Source: Balanoglossus misakiensis | Taxonomy: Eukaryota; Hemichordata | Assembly (NCBI GenBank): GCA_040954595.2 | Contig: CM082578.2 | Coordinates: 11,842,001-11,906,000 of the forward strand | Direction: 5' to 3' | DNA: 64,000 nucleotides | Made by a program: the position numbers and the translations under genes | Notes under the pieces: model-generated | What the model was told of the DNA's origin: nothing | Databases searched by the model: none | What the model saw: only the letters and a program-made list of their open reading frames with translations | Shown: positions 36,101 through 46,946 of the stretch, in pieces | Layout of the letters: every line of letters begins with the position of its first letter | How positions within the stretch are numbered: position 1 is the first letter of the stretch

Positions 36101-39100
36101 TTAGGAACACTTGACTTGGAGTCAAATAAACTCAGTAAGTCCAGATTTCAGATTTGTTTTTTGTTTTATCTCCAGACCTTGTGGGATGTTATCTTAAAGT
36201 ATATAGACAGGTCTATAATGCTTGCTGCATTTCACGTGTGCTTAACTTTTTTCGCGTTGCGTTGCAGAATCGCTGCCACCCAAAGCTGCCGAGAAACTGT
36301 CCAGTCTGAAAACAGTGAAACTGTCTCATAATCGATTAGCAACGAGTGCTCCAGACTTTCTGCCAAGATTCCTCTTGAACTTACCAAAGTAAGTACCATA
36401 ATGCACCGAGATTTATCTTGATTCTGTTTTATTTGATATCTTGAAAATGAGACCATGGGCAAGATAAAATGTATTGCGCGATGCTGTTCCAGAAAGTGGT
36501 AACACTTATCTTTGAAGGGATTTTACATTAACCTTTCCAGCGAGGCTGCTATATGTAGCTATGAGTTTAAAGAGACGTTTTCCTTATAGCGTCAATGTCT
36601 GATTGTGTTCTGTTTCCTCATCTATGCTCTAACAGTTTACAAATACTGGATATTAGACACAATGGTCTTGAAGGTGTTCCGCCGCCGATAGCATGGAAAA
36701 CCTACAGCCTAGAGGACATACAACTGTCGAACAATAACATCAGACAGGTATGAGCAAGTTTCTTTAAGTCGATTTACATTTTGATCAACGTACATACATA
36801 CATACCACTGTCGTACTTTGTGTTTCATTCACGCCATCTGTCTTGGTGTTTTAGTACAAGTGGTTATATTGACAAACAACTACCTGTTTCAATTTTCAGC
36901 TGAACATCAGTGAGGGGATAGAGAAATGGCAGTCTCTGCGAAAGCTCTGCATCAGTTACAATAAATTAAAAGAGGTAACTTAAACTTAACAATCTACGTA
37001 TCTCACCGGGGTATCTCACCAGCTTCAATGCTAAAACCTCAACCTTACCTGATTCAAAATAGATCTTGCTCTATTTTGGTGTTTTGTTTCTATGTTCCCA
37101 TACACGTTGGACACCGAAGACATTGCGTTTTTGTGTGTCTATCAGGCCTCGGTCTATGTTCTAGACGATGTCAAAACCGTGTTTCTGCTTTCCGCATTCA
37201 AGTTATTTGCATACACTCACCTGTAGGTGCCAAAAGAACTGGGTCAAATCACATCTCTGACGTCACTGGATTTCAGCTGCAATTACTCAATACGCAAGCT
37301 ACCGGATGAGTTGGGCACATTATCAAATATCTGGGAGGTAAATGGTTACATAAATTACCTTCATATACATAGCACGTACATATATGGGCCCATGCAGGGA
37401 CCCGCCAGGCCTTCCTAGAATGTGTATGTTACAAATGTGTAAAGTACATGCACTTAAGATAAGTAGACAATCGATATACATCTAGGTAAAATGGGTGTAC
37501 CGATGAATATATTGATGTATGGATTAACTGTTAATGTATACGGGCAGAACACAAGCACATTCATTTCAGAATGCATAACCATATTGTAACTTTGCTGTTG
37601 TTGCTTGACAGCTGCATTTGGACGGTTTGAAATTAGATTTAGACACCATCCTACCAAAAGACTGTACGGCAAAGGATAAAATTGCATTTCTTCGCGGAAG
37701 GCTTAAAAAGGTAAGGTATTAATTTTCGTGTAAATATTCACTTGTATTTCAGTTCAATTGGGCCTAGCGTTTACATCAAGTGCAATGCCCATGGTTAAAC
37801 TTAAAGGGTGTGATTAAGCCTTCTAATGCGGCGTCGAACTCTTATTTGCATGGCCACACAAGTCAGAAGCTGTGATTGGCCAGGCGCCATGACAACTAAT
37901 GGCTAAATTTGCATCTTCTTGTAATTCTTTAGGATGTACCGAACACTCGAATGAAACTGATGATTGTCGGTCTGGCTGGCCGTGGAAAGACAACGCTCCG
38001 AAAATGTTTACAAAAGAAGCGAATGTCATCCAATAACCTGGCAACTGTTGGCGTGGAAGTAGAGGAATGGACGAAGAAGAAAGGAATCATCGAGTAATTA
38101 TTGAATTCCTTGTATTTTTGTTTATTATCGAGCAATTAAGTAGAGTCTTTCATGTTTTGCCGGGCTGACTCAGAAGAAGGCCCCGCTGCACCAAGATCGT
38201 AAGTTATTGCAAACACACTGCACTGCAGATTATTTGGAAAACTTACTTCGAACATTACACACTCACTCCTAATGTGTATTGCCTTGTCGTTTCAGTAAAT
38301 TATCGAAGACGGGTATTAAACACGAGAAGTATTGCTTGAGTACATGGGACTTTGCCGGCCAGGAGGATTTCCACAGTACACACCCCATATTTCTTTCAGA
38401 CAGATCATTGTATTTGGTAAGTGAGTTTTAACAAGTAGTGATGATGATAATACACAGCTATGGTCATCTCCACTCATTGTCAGAGTAAAACGAATTTCAC
38501 TGTCGCCCGACAGTTACTATTTATGTTTTGTTTGATTTCTGGTACAGGTGGTGTATGACCTGACTAGAGGTCCCGAGGAGACCAAGACTCTGAGACCATG
38601 GTTACTGACCATTCATGCAAGATCACCTGGATGTCCTGTGATTATAGTAGGAACTCATGCAGACAAGGTTCCTGAAGGTGAGAATATAAAACACTAAGTG
38701 CGATGCCATTGTTATATGGTTGGTTGGTCACTAGTTTCTGATGGATCGCTGGATGTGATGGCAACATTTTTTTGGTCTCGTCTTTTTTTTAGAGGGGAAG
38801 GAGGAATACATGAAAGAAATACGTAAACGTATCAAGGAGTTATATGCATCGCACGAATTCCCCAACATCAACCTCAAGGGATTCTTCGAGATTTGTGCAA
38901 CCAGCTACAACGAGGAGGTGAAAGAACTGAAGCGATGCATATTTGAAGTCATTGACAAGTGAGTATTGCACCTCTTTCATAATTTCAAGAAGTTGTTTGC
39001 TAATTAACAGGGAAGGGTATATATAATATGTCTAAGTTTAGCCATTGAACTAAATCCACTGAAGGTTTTTTTTTATTTTAATGCAACTATTCTCCTAAAA

Positions 39101-42100
39101 GGCTGTAAGATCTGATACTTATTTTTTTCAGTTACAAGATCGGAAGAGAGCCCGTCATTGGCCAAATGATACCACAGAGTTATGTTGTAAGTAATATATA
39201 TTCTGTATTCAGAGGTGACAAGTTGAAGATACAAACCGACGAATATTGAGACCTTCTTTTCGTTGTGCTGCCACTAATATAACCGTCAATTGAATGTAGC
39301 AGCATGCATTCTCCAAACGATTCTCTCTGTTCCATTACTGACAATGCCATCTTTTTTATCACAGCAACTTCAAGAAATCATTCTCGAGAGCGCCAAAACG
39401 AAACACGTCCTGAACTATGACGAACTGGTTGGACTCGTCTGTGAAAAGGGTCTACAACTTGGAGAAACTGAACTGCCTCATGTAAGTACGCTTTATTTAT
39501 TTATTTTTTTATTTATTTATTATTTCCTGACTTGCATAAAGTGAATGTAACAATGCCTCTTACCATACTCACTTAATCTACCCTTTCAGGCCATACGGTT
39601 TTTACATCAGTCTGGCATATTGTTGCATTACGAAGATCCAGCATTGAACCTCAGAGACGTGTACTTCATTGATCCACAGTGGTTGTGTAAAATGATGGCC
39701 AAGATCGTCACGGTCAAAGAGATCAATCCCTTCATCGATGAGAATGGGGTAAGTAAAATTAAAGTAATGAAAAATCCACGTTCCACGTTTAAGGTTCATC
39801 GGCATTAAGCGGTCCATTTATTGCCTTTAATTTCCAAAACTTTGACATCTTAGTGAACTCGTATCATCATTAGTCTTTGTGTTCTAAGTGTCGTAAATCA
39901 TTTTATTTTGAAGGTTCTGAAGAAGTCGCATCTTTCCATACTCTTAAAGGATTCCGATTTCTCAATTGAAGCATACCAAGGCTTGATGCAGAAGTGAGTA
40001 AACCCTGCAATGCATGACATCCTTGCACCTCTGATTACAATTAAATGTTGGTTGCGATTCTCGCAGAGAATCTGACATTGTGGAACGCTAATCTCCAGGT
40101 GATGGAAGTACCAGTACATGTACCAATCTTATAACTCTTCATACTCTTTACTCTCGGTGTTTCAGATTTGAAATAGCTGTCCCCAAAGATGAAAATGAAC
40201 TTCTTATCCCAAGCAAGATGTCCATGGAGAGACCTGATATCGATCTTGATGAAATTGACGGAAATGGTAAGTATTCGAAACACAATCGTTATTATGGGGT
40301 TTGTGGGATCACACTTATTTAAAAAACTGCTACGAACATTGTAGATATAGTGAGCGGATATTAAGTTGAAAATCTGATATTAACAATTTATAAAAATAAA
40401 TCTGTTTATTTTAGGTTTGATAACCAGACGTTACAAGATGCAGTACATCCCGATCGGGTTCTGGTCCAAAGCTATCTCACGTCTGATAATGTTTTCACAA
40501 ACTGTAATGGAAGAGGCAAGTTTTTATCTTTAGTTACACTCTGTCAGTTTAATCATCAGTGAAAGTTGTTAGTAATTATTATCAGAGTGTTTTTGGAATG
40601 TTGTTGGTCGTTCCTTACCGAAGACCTTTTCGTCAATTTAAATTATAAACAAACTTTTCATATCCATAGGTCAAAGGTCAGCTAACATGCCATAAGTATT
40701 GGAGAGAAGGAATGTACGTGCGCTGGTCACAGGTAATTACTTAAATTGTTCTCCATCAGTATTCTTTTAGGTAAACTATATTTGTCATTACACATATTAT
40801 TGAATTAGTCTCAGTCTAATTTGCCTGGCTGTCCAATAATCATTTATCCATGGATTTTTTTATTGACGTTAATACACTCCGCTGATCATATTGAGAGAGA
40901 ATGAATGTTGCAAATTATATAAAAATGATCACAATAGTGCTGATTTGTGTTCGAGACATTCATTTTCGCGTCACATATATTTACCATCTATATTCTTTTT
41001 AAAATTAGGCGGCCTTTGTTTTGTTAGAACAAATTTCAGAGGAGCCCAACTGTATTGACGTTATTGTCCCATACACTAGACAAGGGAAGAGGTAAGGCTT
41101 GATAAAAACAAAAGTATAATGATTGTCATGATACTGACTTCGGGTGGCCACAACACCATGCAATGTGTAACTTTGACTAAATTCGCAATATCAACCAGTA
41201 TTGGCATATCAATGTAAATGCAACAATCCTCTTTGGAAGAGGTCATTCAGCTTAACATTATCTAGTCTGCATGGCATATCGCTGTTCTGATACCATCTTG
41301 AATTTTCCGGGGTGTTTTTTTGCGCAGGTTGTTGGGCTACGTGGTTGATCACGTGGATGACATCATCGAAGAATGGTACCCGGGACTGGCTGAGCCTCTA
41401 GTTACTGGGGAGGAGTCCATCGTCAGGTCGTCTCTCTGTCCAAAATGTCAAGGTTTGTCAGATCAAAACGAGCTTCATAGAATATGTAAACCATGTGTGT
41501 TTAAAGATATAAAATCAAAATGAACCAAACCTTGTATAATGATAGCATCCACATGCGCCTAGCTTGTCATTTGCACAACTCTTTTGAGTAAATATATTTA
41601 TTTACCATCTTATGTCATATTCGTTTTCAGGTGATGAAACTCATTACTTTAAACTTGAGGAACTTTCAAGGGTGTCTCATCAAAGTGACGTCATAGTTTG
41701 TCCCGGTGGAATCAAGAATATATCTCTGGACAGAATAGTGAGCATTTTAACTTTTTTAACAATTTTACTTGCAAAACTTGCAAACTAGTTTTAACACGCT
41801 GTTAATAAAGAGATTGAAACCAAGACATAATATGATAGTAACATCAAACTATTTTATTATTTCACAGGCCCCGGATATAGTACTTGGTGACCTTGACACT
41901 CTGAAACTGGACAATTTTCACTTCCAACCTAGGTATGATTTCTTCTTCTCCAATTATTACTCTAAATTGTATGGATTGTGTTACCGTACTGTCCCATAAA
42001 CAACAGTTACTTCAGTTCATATCTACTCTCTCTCTCTCTCTGTTTTCTTCATTTAGTGACGACACACTTTTAGGAGATGGAGCATGTGGAAAAGTGTTTA

Positions 42101-45100
42101 AAGCAACGTATAATAACCAGGTAAGCGATGGTCCTCGGCTGATTTTAACAACAGTACATGACGTAAATCTGAATTTGCCTTTATTGATGACAAGTCTCTC
42201 ATTTTTTTTGTAGGATGTGGCCGTGAAAGTGTTCCATACAGATATGATGGGCGAATTTCATGCTCACAGGACTCTGCGGCAGGAGGTACAGTGAAAATCG
42301 TCATCAACATGCGAGTTCAGATGCATTGATTGATTAACTGACTGACTGATTGATTACTTCATTGATTGATTGATTGATTGATCCTTTCATTTATTCATTC
42401 ATTCATCCATCCATCTGTCCGTTCGGTCGTTCAATCATTCATTCATTCATTCGTTTGTTCGTTCTTCAGGTCACAGTGTTGAGAAGACTGTCGCACCTGA
42501 GCATTGTCTCGGTCGTCGGGGTGGCGCTGCGTCCGTGCCGAGTGTTGGTCATGGAGCTTGCCCCTCTGGGATCGCTCCGGAAAGTCATGGAAGGCAAGAA
42601 ACGCATGAGTCAAACATTGAAACACAGGGTTGCATTGCAGGTAATGTTATAATTCACTTCCTTTAAATAGCATGAAGTACTGTATGTCCGTTTCCAACAG
42701 TGTTTAACATTTTCCTACTCTTTTACAGGTGGCTGAAGGTCTGGAATTTCTTCACAGCAAGAGAATCATCTACAGGGATCTGAAACCCGAAAACGTCCTT
42801 ATGTACTCTTTATCTACCGTAGATCCGGTAAAAATATATTTAGTCTGATAGTAGTCACGTCTATATTGTTTGCGAAAAAATAACGATTTATGAATTATTC
42901 GATCGAAACACTTTCTGATAATGTAGCTCCATCTCATTACACACCCAAGCCGTAATTGAAACTTTCATTTAACATTTCCCCCTTAATTCCAGGTGAACGC
43001 TAAAATATCAGACTATGGGATCTCAGGTTTAGCCACTCCTATTGGTCTGACATCATCGGTTGGCACCATTGGCTACAGGGCGCCGGAAGTCGCGCAAAAA
43101 GATGTCTTGTACAACAATAAGGTGACTTTATATTTTAACCTCTAAATACAGAAAGTTGAACGCATGTCTCATATAACCTTTAGGTCAGTCGTGTATGTGA
43201 TCCACAGTACACACGCCTGCTGTGCAAAAGTAAAAGAAGACTTCACGATTACACGAACACAACGAGTAACCAAACCTGTATCTTGTTTGCCTCCCAGGTC
43301 GACATATACTCACTAGGTGTCATGCTGTATGAACTGTTCATCGACCCCTCCGCCTTTACACTGGTTGCGCAGGTATGTTGAAAATTCACATGAAGATCTA
43401 CGCACATGGACAGCGACTACATTCGAGTTTCAATCATGCTACGTTTGAACTTGTTAGATGTGACATGACTTTCGTTGCGACACTCACTTTAAACAAGTTA
43501 AGAAAACTGGAATTTTTTGGTTTTAGATTTGGCTTGTGTCTCTGCTGACCAAAAAAAATCAGCTCTCTTGTCTTCTGTCTTCCATCCTGCAGGGTCAACT
43601 TGTAGCCAGTCTTCGTGACATCGGTTCAAAAGCATACCCGGATGTTCACAAATTAATTCTTCAATGTATTGCTTATTTGCCAGAAGACAGGCCTTCGGTA
43701 AGAACAGCGAGGACTAACATAGACACTAGAACAGAAAGGCATTTTAGGGTCAATGGTACACACGTGTTTATGATGTTAATGGTTCACACTATTGTTTTGC
43801 GGTAATCTGTGGCTAAATATAGTAACCGTTTTGAAGTAATGCTTTTTGTGGTATTCAAGTGCAAATGGCATCAAGTAATCTGGTTTGCCACTGACTGTGA
43901 AATGAGTCACGTAGAAATCAACTCAGTACATTTACAGACTAAAAATGTTTCACACAAATTGACAACAGGTTTTTTCTTTCTCTCGCTGTTCTTTTTTTCC
44001 AGTCATCAGATGTAGTCAACCGACTGCAAGCCTTAGATTCGCTCTGCCTGCAGAGAGTGATTAAAGTGTTTGATGATTTGTCTCTCGAATCGGCAGCTAT
44101 TCGAGTAAGTTGTATATGGTGCATATTTAGTTTGACGGTATTTTGTGTTATGCCTGTCACCTCTGCAAAGTTACCCATGCAAAGTTGTTCACAGTTACCA
44201 TGGCAAGTGGAGACATAGCCTTGTTGTTATACATTATCAAAATTTGTGATGTGTTTTAGCTATTCGGTAGACAGGATTCCCTGTTTTAAAAATCTGATTC
44301 ACAATTTTCTGGAGACACTGATAGGATTGATTGCCTATGTTTCCAGAAATTCCAAGATAACGGTGTTCGGAAGACAGAGTTGTGGTTTGGCGGCGGTCTC
44401 CGTGCACAAGGCCAAGTGGTCTGGTGTGATGTTAGCGGTGAACACAACACAGTAAGTCAACGAACAGTATTAATGTGCGTTTGACTATTCATGGGGTTGA
44501 AATGTACGGTACATGTATGCGAAAATGTGTCTGTGTACATATATTGACATTGACAGGATTGGAGCCTTATTCGTTCAGTAATGTCGGGCAGATGTCCACC
44601 CACACCCTGGCATTTAGTCTCACTCAGATGTACCCTGACTGCAACGATTCAGTCCAACTTTTTTTTTTGTCGTAGGACACGGCAGAAAAGATTCAAAGTG
44701 GCGACCAATCGTTGGAAGAGGAACGGATAATGTCACTGGTTTGTCTCGGCGACGACACCATCATGTTGAGTAACGCCAAGAACAAAATGTGGGCTTTAGA
44801 CTCGCAGAACCACAATATCGAATTCCAGTTGCCAGAACTGAGTGACTGCGTGCCATGTCTTCAGTTGTATGAAGGGTAAGATCTGAATTTTGGTTTTGAA
44901 TTCCTTCATTACCACAATGATGACTGACTAGCTTAGACCTTGACATGACAAAATCGTAGAAGGGAGAAGGAAACAAATGTTTGCTTGTTGAAGTCGGTGT
45001 CCGTTAGGCTTGATCTCACTGCTTGCATTTTTATGGCGTTTTCGTTGCAGGTATTGTGATGAGGGTGTTGTTTTTGCCGGACTTGCGAATGGACAGGTGG

Positions 45101-46946
45101 CCATTTATTCCGTTGCAAAAATCAAATCTGTAAGTAAATGATTTAATTACCATATCCATTATGGCATTTCACGAGATTCTGTCATAGTGTACTGTAGTGT
45201 ATTCTGGTGTAGTGTAGTGCAGTGTACAGTGTCCCGCCCTGAACGGCATTCTTGCCGTGTCCAATACAAACATTTTCACGTTTTGACTTTTAATTTCAGG
45301 GACCATGCCAGCCTGATGAGTACATCACGGTGTCCAAAAATGAAGCGGTTGTGTCCATGTGCATCGGCAGAAATAAGTTGTGGATTGGTTGCGGTGGGCA
45401 AGTGATGAGTTTAAGCCTGGAACCGTTCGCGCAAGATCTCCAGTGCGAAGTACCAAAGACCAACATGTACGTAATATGTTTCCTCCATCAATGTCCCTCT
45501 TTCTTAAGGGACTGTGCTTCTTCTGAATGTGGTATGCGCTGTATTGTATGGAATTGGATCAGTGCTCATGTATTTCTGTTTTACCCAACAGGAGAGGAAT
45601 GATCACCAATATCGCCGTTGGCGGCGACCAACTTTTTATTGGCCGACGAAAGAGTCCCGATGTGGAAGTGTGGAATCTCCATGACAACAGCGATTCTAAT
45701 GCTCTCGCCCACACGATCAAATGCGACTCCATCATCAGGTATGTCATCATTTATGACAACTTGATTTTTCATGATTTATTTCATGTCTTATGAAATTGAG
45801 CAATGCTAGAGTTTATTGGACCACTGCATTGAACACATAGTTGATATGCTAGTATAAATTCAATCTATTGAAATGACTAAGCACTCGCTCGACCGTTGCT
45901 GCATCATTGTTTTTTTGCAGAACAAAAGATGATTCTGTAAGCGTGATGAACTGCCATGTGAAGTCCATGTTGCTGCAGACAGATGAGGCCCTGTGGATTG
46001 GCACCGAAAGTGGCTACGTTATACTGGTCGACCCTATCACGTACACAGTGACCAGTGTTATACGTCGACATAACGGACCTGTAAAAGTGATCATGTCGAG
46101 TGATGATTTAGGTAAATTATATTGATCATACTGTGCAGTGACAAGATAGTTCATTACGTTCACAAGTCATTTTCTCCACGGATTTTTTCGTTTCTGTTTA
46201 CAAGACTGCTTATTTATGCACAATGCTACATGTATGTACATTGTACGTCACCACATCACGTGGACTACGTCGATAGGAAAGCATATATGGCATTTTGCTT
46301 CTGGACACTGCATATTGAATTTATCCGGAATGAGCTGATATGCAGTCATTATAGTTCCGATTGGAAATCTTTCGTTTTGGTGTGAATTTACATACAATGC
46401 AATTGTCCGTCTAACTTGCTAAATGTTGGTTGTTTCCCGCTATTCACAGAGGACGAACAACTATCGTCTGCAAAGGAGTCTTTTGTCGTGACGGTCGGCA
46501 AAGGCTATGTCAATCAATGTGGAAAAGCAAAGGAAAACGGTTAGTGACAACTTTTAGTGTGAAAAGCATCAAGGCTTACATCAAGAAAGTTGTTCATATA
46601 TAAAACAGAAAGAACATATGCTGTAGGTTTTAAAATGGTGTTGTCATAATTGCTGAAACAAGCGGCGAGTGTCCAAAATTAACTGAAATGGTTCGTTTAT
46701 TTTGTTTTGAATAGACAGGTAGGATTGAATGGTATCTTTCTTAATAAAACTAACTACAGCTTCTTGCCTGTGCGAGTTGTGGCTTCAAGTTGGTGATGAC
46801 TAAAACCTTTATTTCATTCTGTTACATTTACAGACAAGAATTCGACGTACGCGCTGTTATGGGATAACTATACAAGTGGCCACATCAGAGATTTCGCCGC
46901 GTACAACAGACAGCGATCTCGAATGCTGTCCTCGCCGAAGAAGTAA
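27663..46946 (+). CDS. LRRK2: LRRK2-type ROCO kinase (ARM-ANK-LRR-ROC-COR-kinase-WD40)
   Basis: Large multidomain GTPase/kinase related to human LRRK2, which phosphorylates Rab GTPases and acts at membranes of the endolysosomal system. I joined 61 exons, all in phase, from ATG 27,663 to TAA 46,946, giving about 2,316 residues (human LRRK2 2,527). Domain blocks are listed separately with their exons. Key residues seen: ROC P-loop GLAGRGKT (K1155), switch II DFAGQ, THAD; kinase [12 protein letters not shown] (K1707), YRDLKPEN (D1800), DYG (1823-1825) in place of DFG as in LRRKs. Residues equivalent to the human disease sites R1441 (R1255), Y1699 (Y1411), G2019 and I2020 are unchanged. All introns are GT-AG except a GC-AG intron at 40,516. 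Oddities: an LRRK1-like Cys motif in COR, and a second ARM-like frame inside intron 1 that this model leaves out. Orthology to LRRK2 rather than to another invertebrate LRRK class needs a tree. Confidence 0.93.
33661..33724 (+). repeat. 32-bp tandem duplication in LRRK intron 18
   Basis: Two adjacent copies of a 32-bp unit containing GAACTGCCAAAATTTA, differing at two or three bases. Confidence 0.85.
34283..34977 (+). other. LRRK ankyrin region and linker, exons 19-21
   Basis: Exons 34283-34402, 34654-34753, 34882-34977, residues about 687-791. Ankyrin signature [19 protein letters not shown] followed by a second repeat ([19 protein letters not shown]). The linker to the LRRs is much shorter than in human LRRK2. 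Confidence 0.85.
35143..37710 (+). other. LRRK leucine-rich repeats, exons 22-30
   Basis: Exons 35143-35264, 35363-35473, 35660-35796, 35989-36134, 36268-36388, 36636-36747, 36900-36974, 37227-37337, 37612-37710, residues about 792-1136. Repeats include [36 protein letters not shown] and [16 protein letters not shown]. The final repeat runs into SNIWELHLDGL, parallel to human LRRK2 before ROC. Confidence 0.92.
37933..39186 (+). other. LRRK ROC GTPase domain, exons 31-35
   Basis: Exons 37933-38093, 38296-38416, 38548-38677, 38793-38958, 39132-39186, residues about 1137-1347. [16 protein letters not shown] is the G1 loop, [14 protein letters not shown] the G3/switch II (Gln where human LRRK2 has Arg1398), IIVGTHADK the G4. 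Arg in TIHARSPG aligns with human R1441. Confidence 0.93.
39365..41737 (+). other. LRRK COR domain, exons 36-44
   Basis: Exons 39365-39481, 39590-39748, 39914-39993, 40166-40266, 40415-40515, 40670-40732, 41009-41091, 41328-41452, 41631-41737, residues about 1348-1659. [20 protein letters not shown] and [13 protein letters not shown] match COR-A/COR-B. CPKC (1619-1622), H1628 and C1647 form a possible metal site. Exon 40 ends with a GC donor. Confidence 0.9.
41868..44104 (+). other. LRRK kinase domain, exons 45-53
   Basis: Exons 41868-41932, 42057-42120, 42214-42285, 42470-42640, 42729-42827, 42993-43121, 43298-43372, 43593-43697, 44003-44104, residues about 1660-1955. Glycine loop, [13 protein letters not shown] hinge, [18 protein letters not shown] and [12 protein letters not shown] are all present, so an active kinase is expected. 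Intron 41,933-42,056 has a CT repeat; the intron before exon 48 is full of GATT/CATT tetramers. Confidence 0.93.
42330..42465 (+). repeat. GATT/ATTC tetranucleotide microsatellite in a kinase-domain intron
   Basis: Runs of TGAT, then CATT and CATC units directly before the acceptor of exon 48 at 42,470. Confidence 0.85.
44347..46946 (+). other. LRRK WD40 beta-propeller and C-terminus, exons 54-61
   Basis: Exons 44347-44451, 44676-44875, 45051-45129, 45300-45466, 45592-45738, 45921-46111, 46450-46539, 46834-46946. Blades include [38 protein letters not shown] and [18 protein letters not shown], aligning with the LRRK2 propeller (ALWIGTGGGHILLLDL in human). The tail ends RMLSSPKK. Confidence 0.9.

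Noticed and set aside
42330-42465. Regularly spaced short repeats that could suggest a CRISPR array
   Set aside because: They are contiguous tetranucleotide repeats without unique spacers, in an animal intron.
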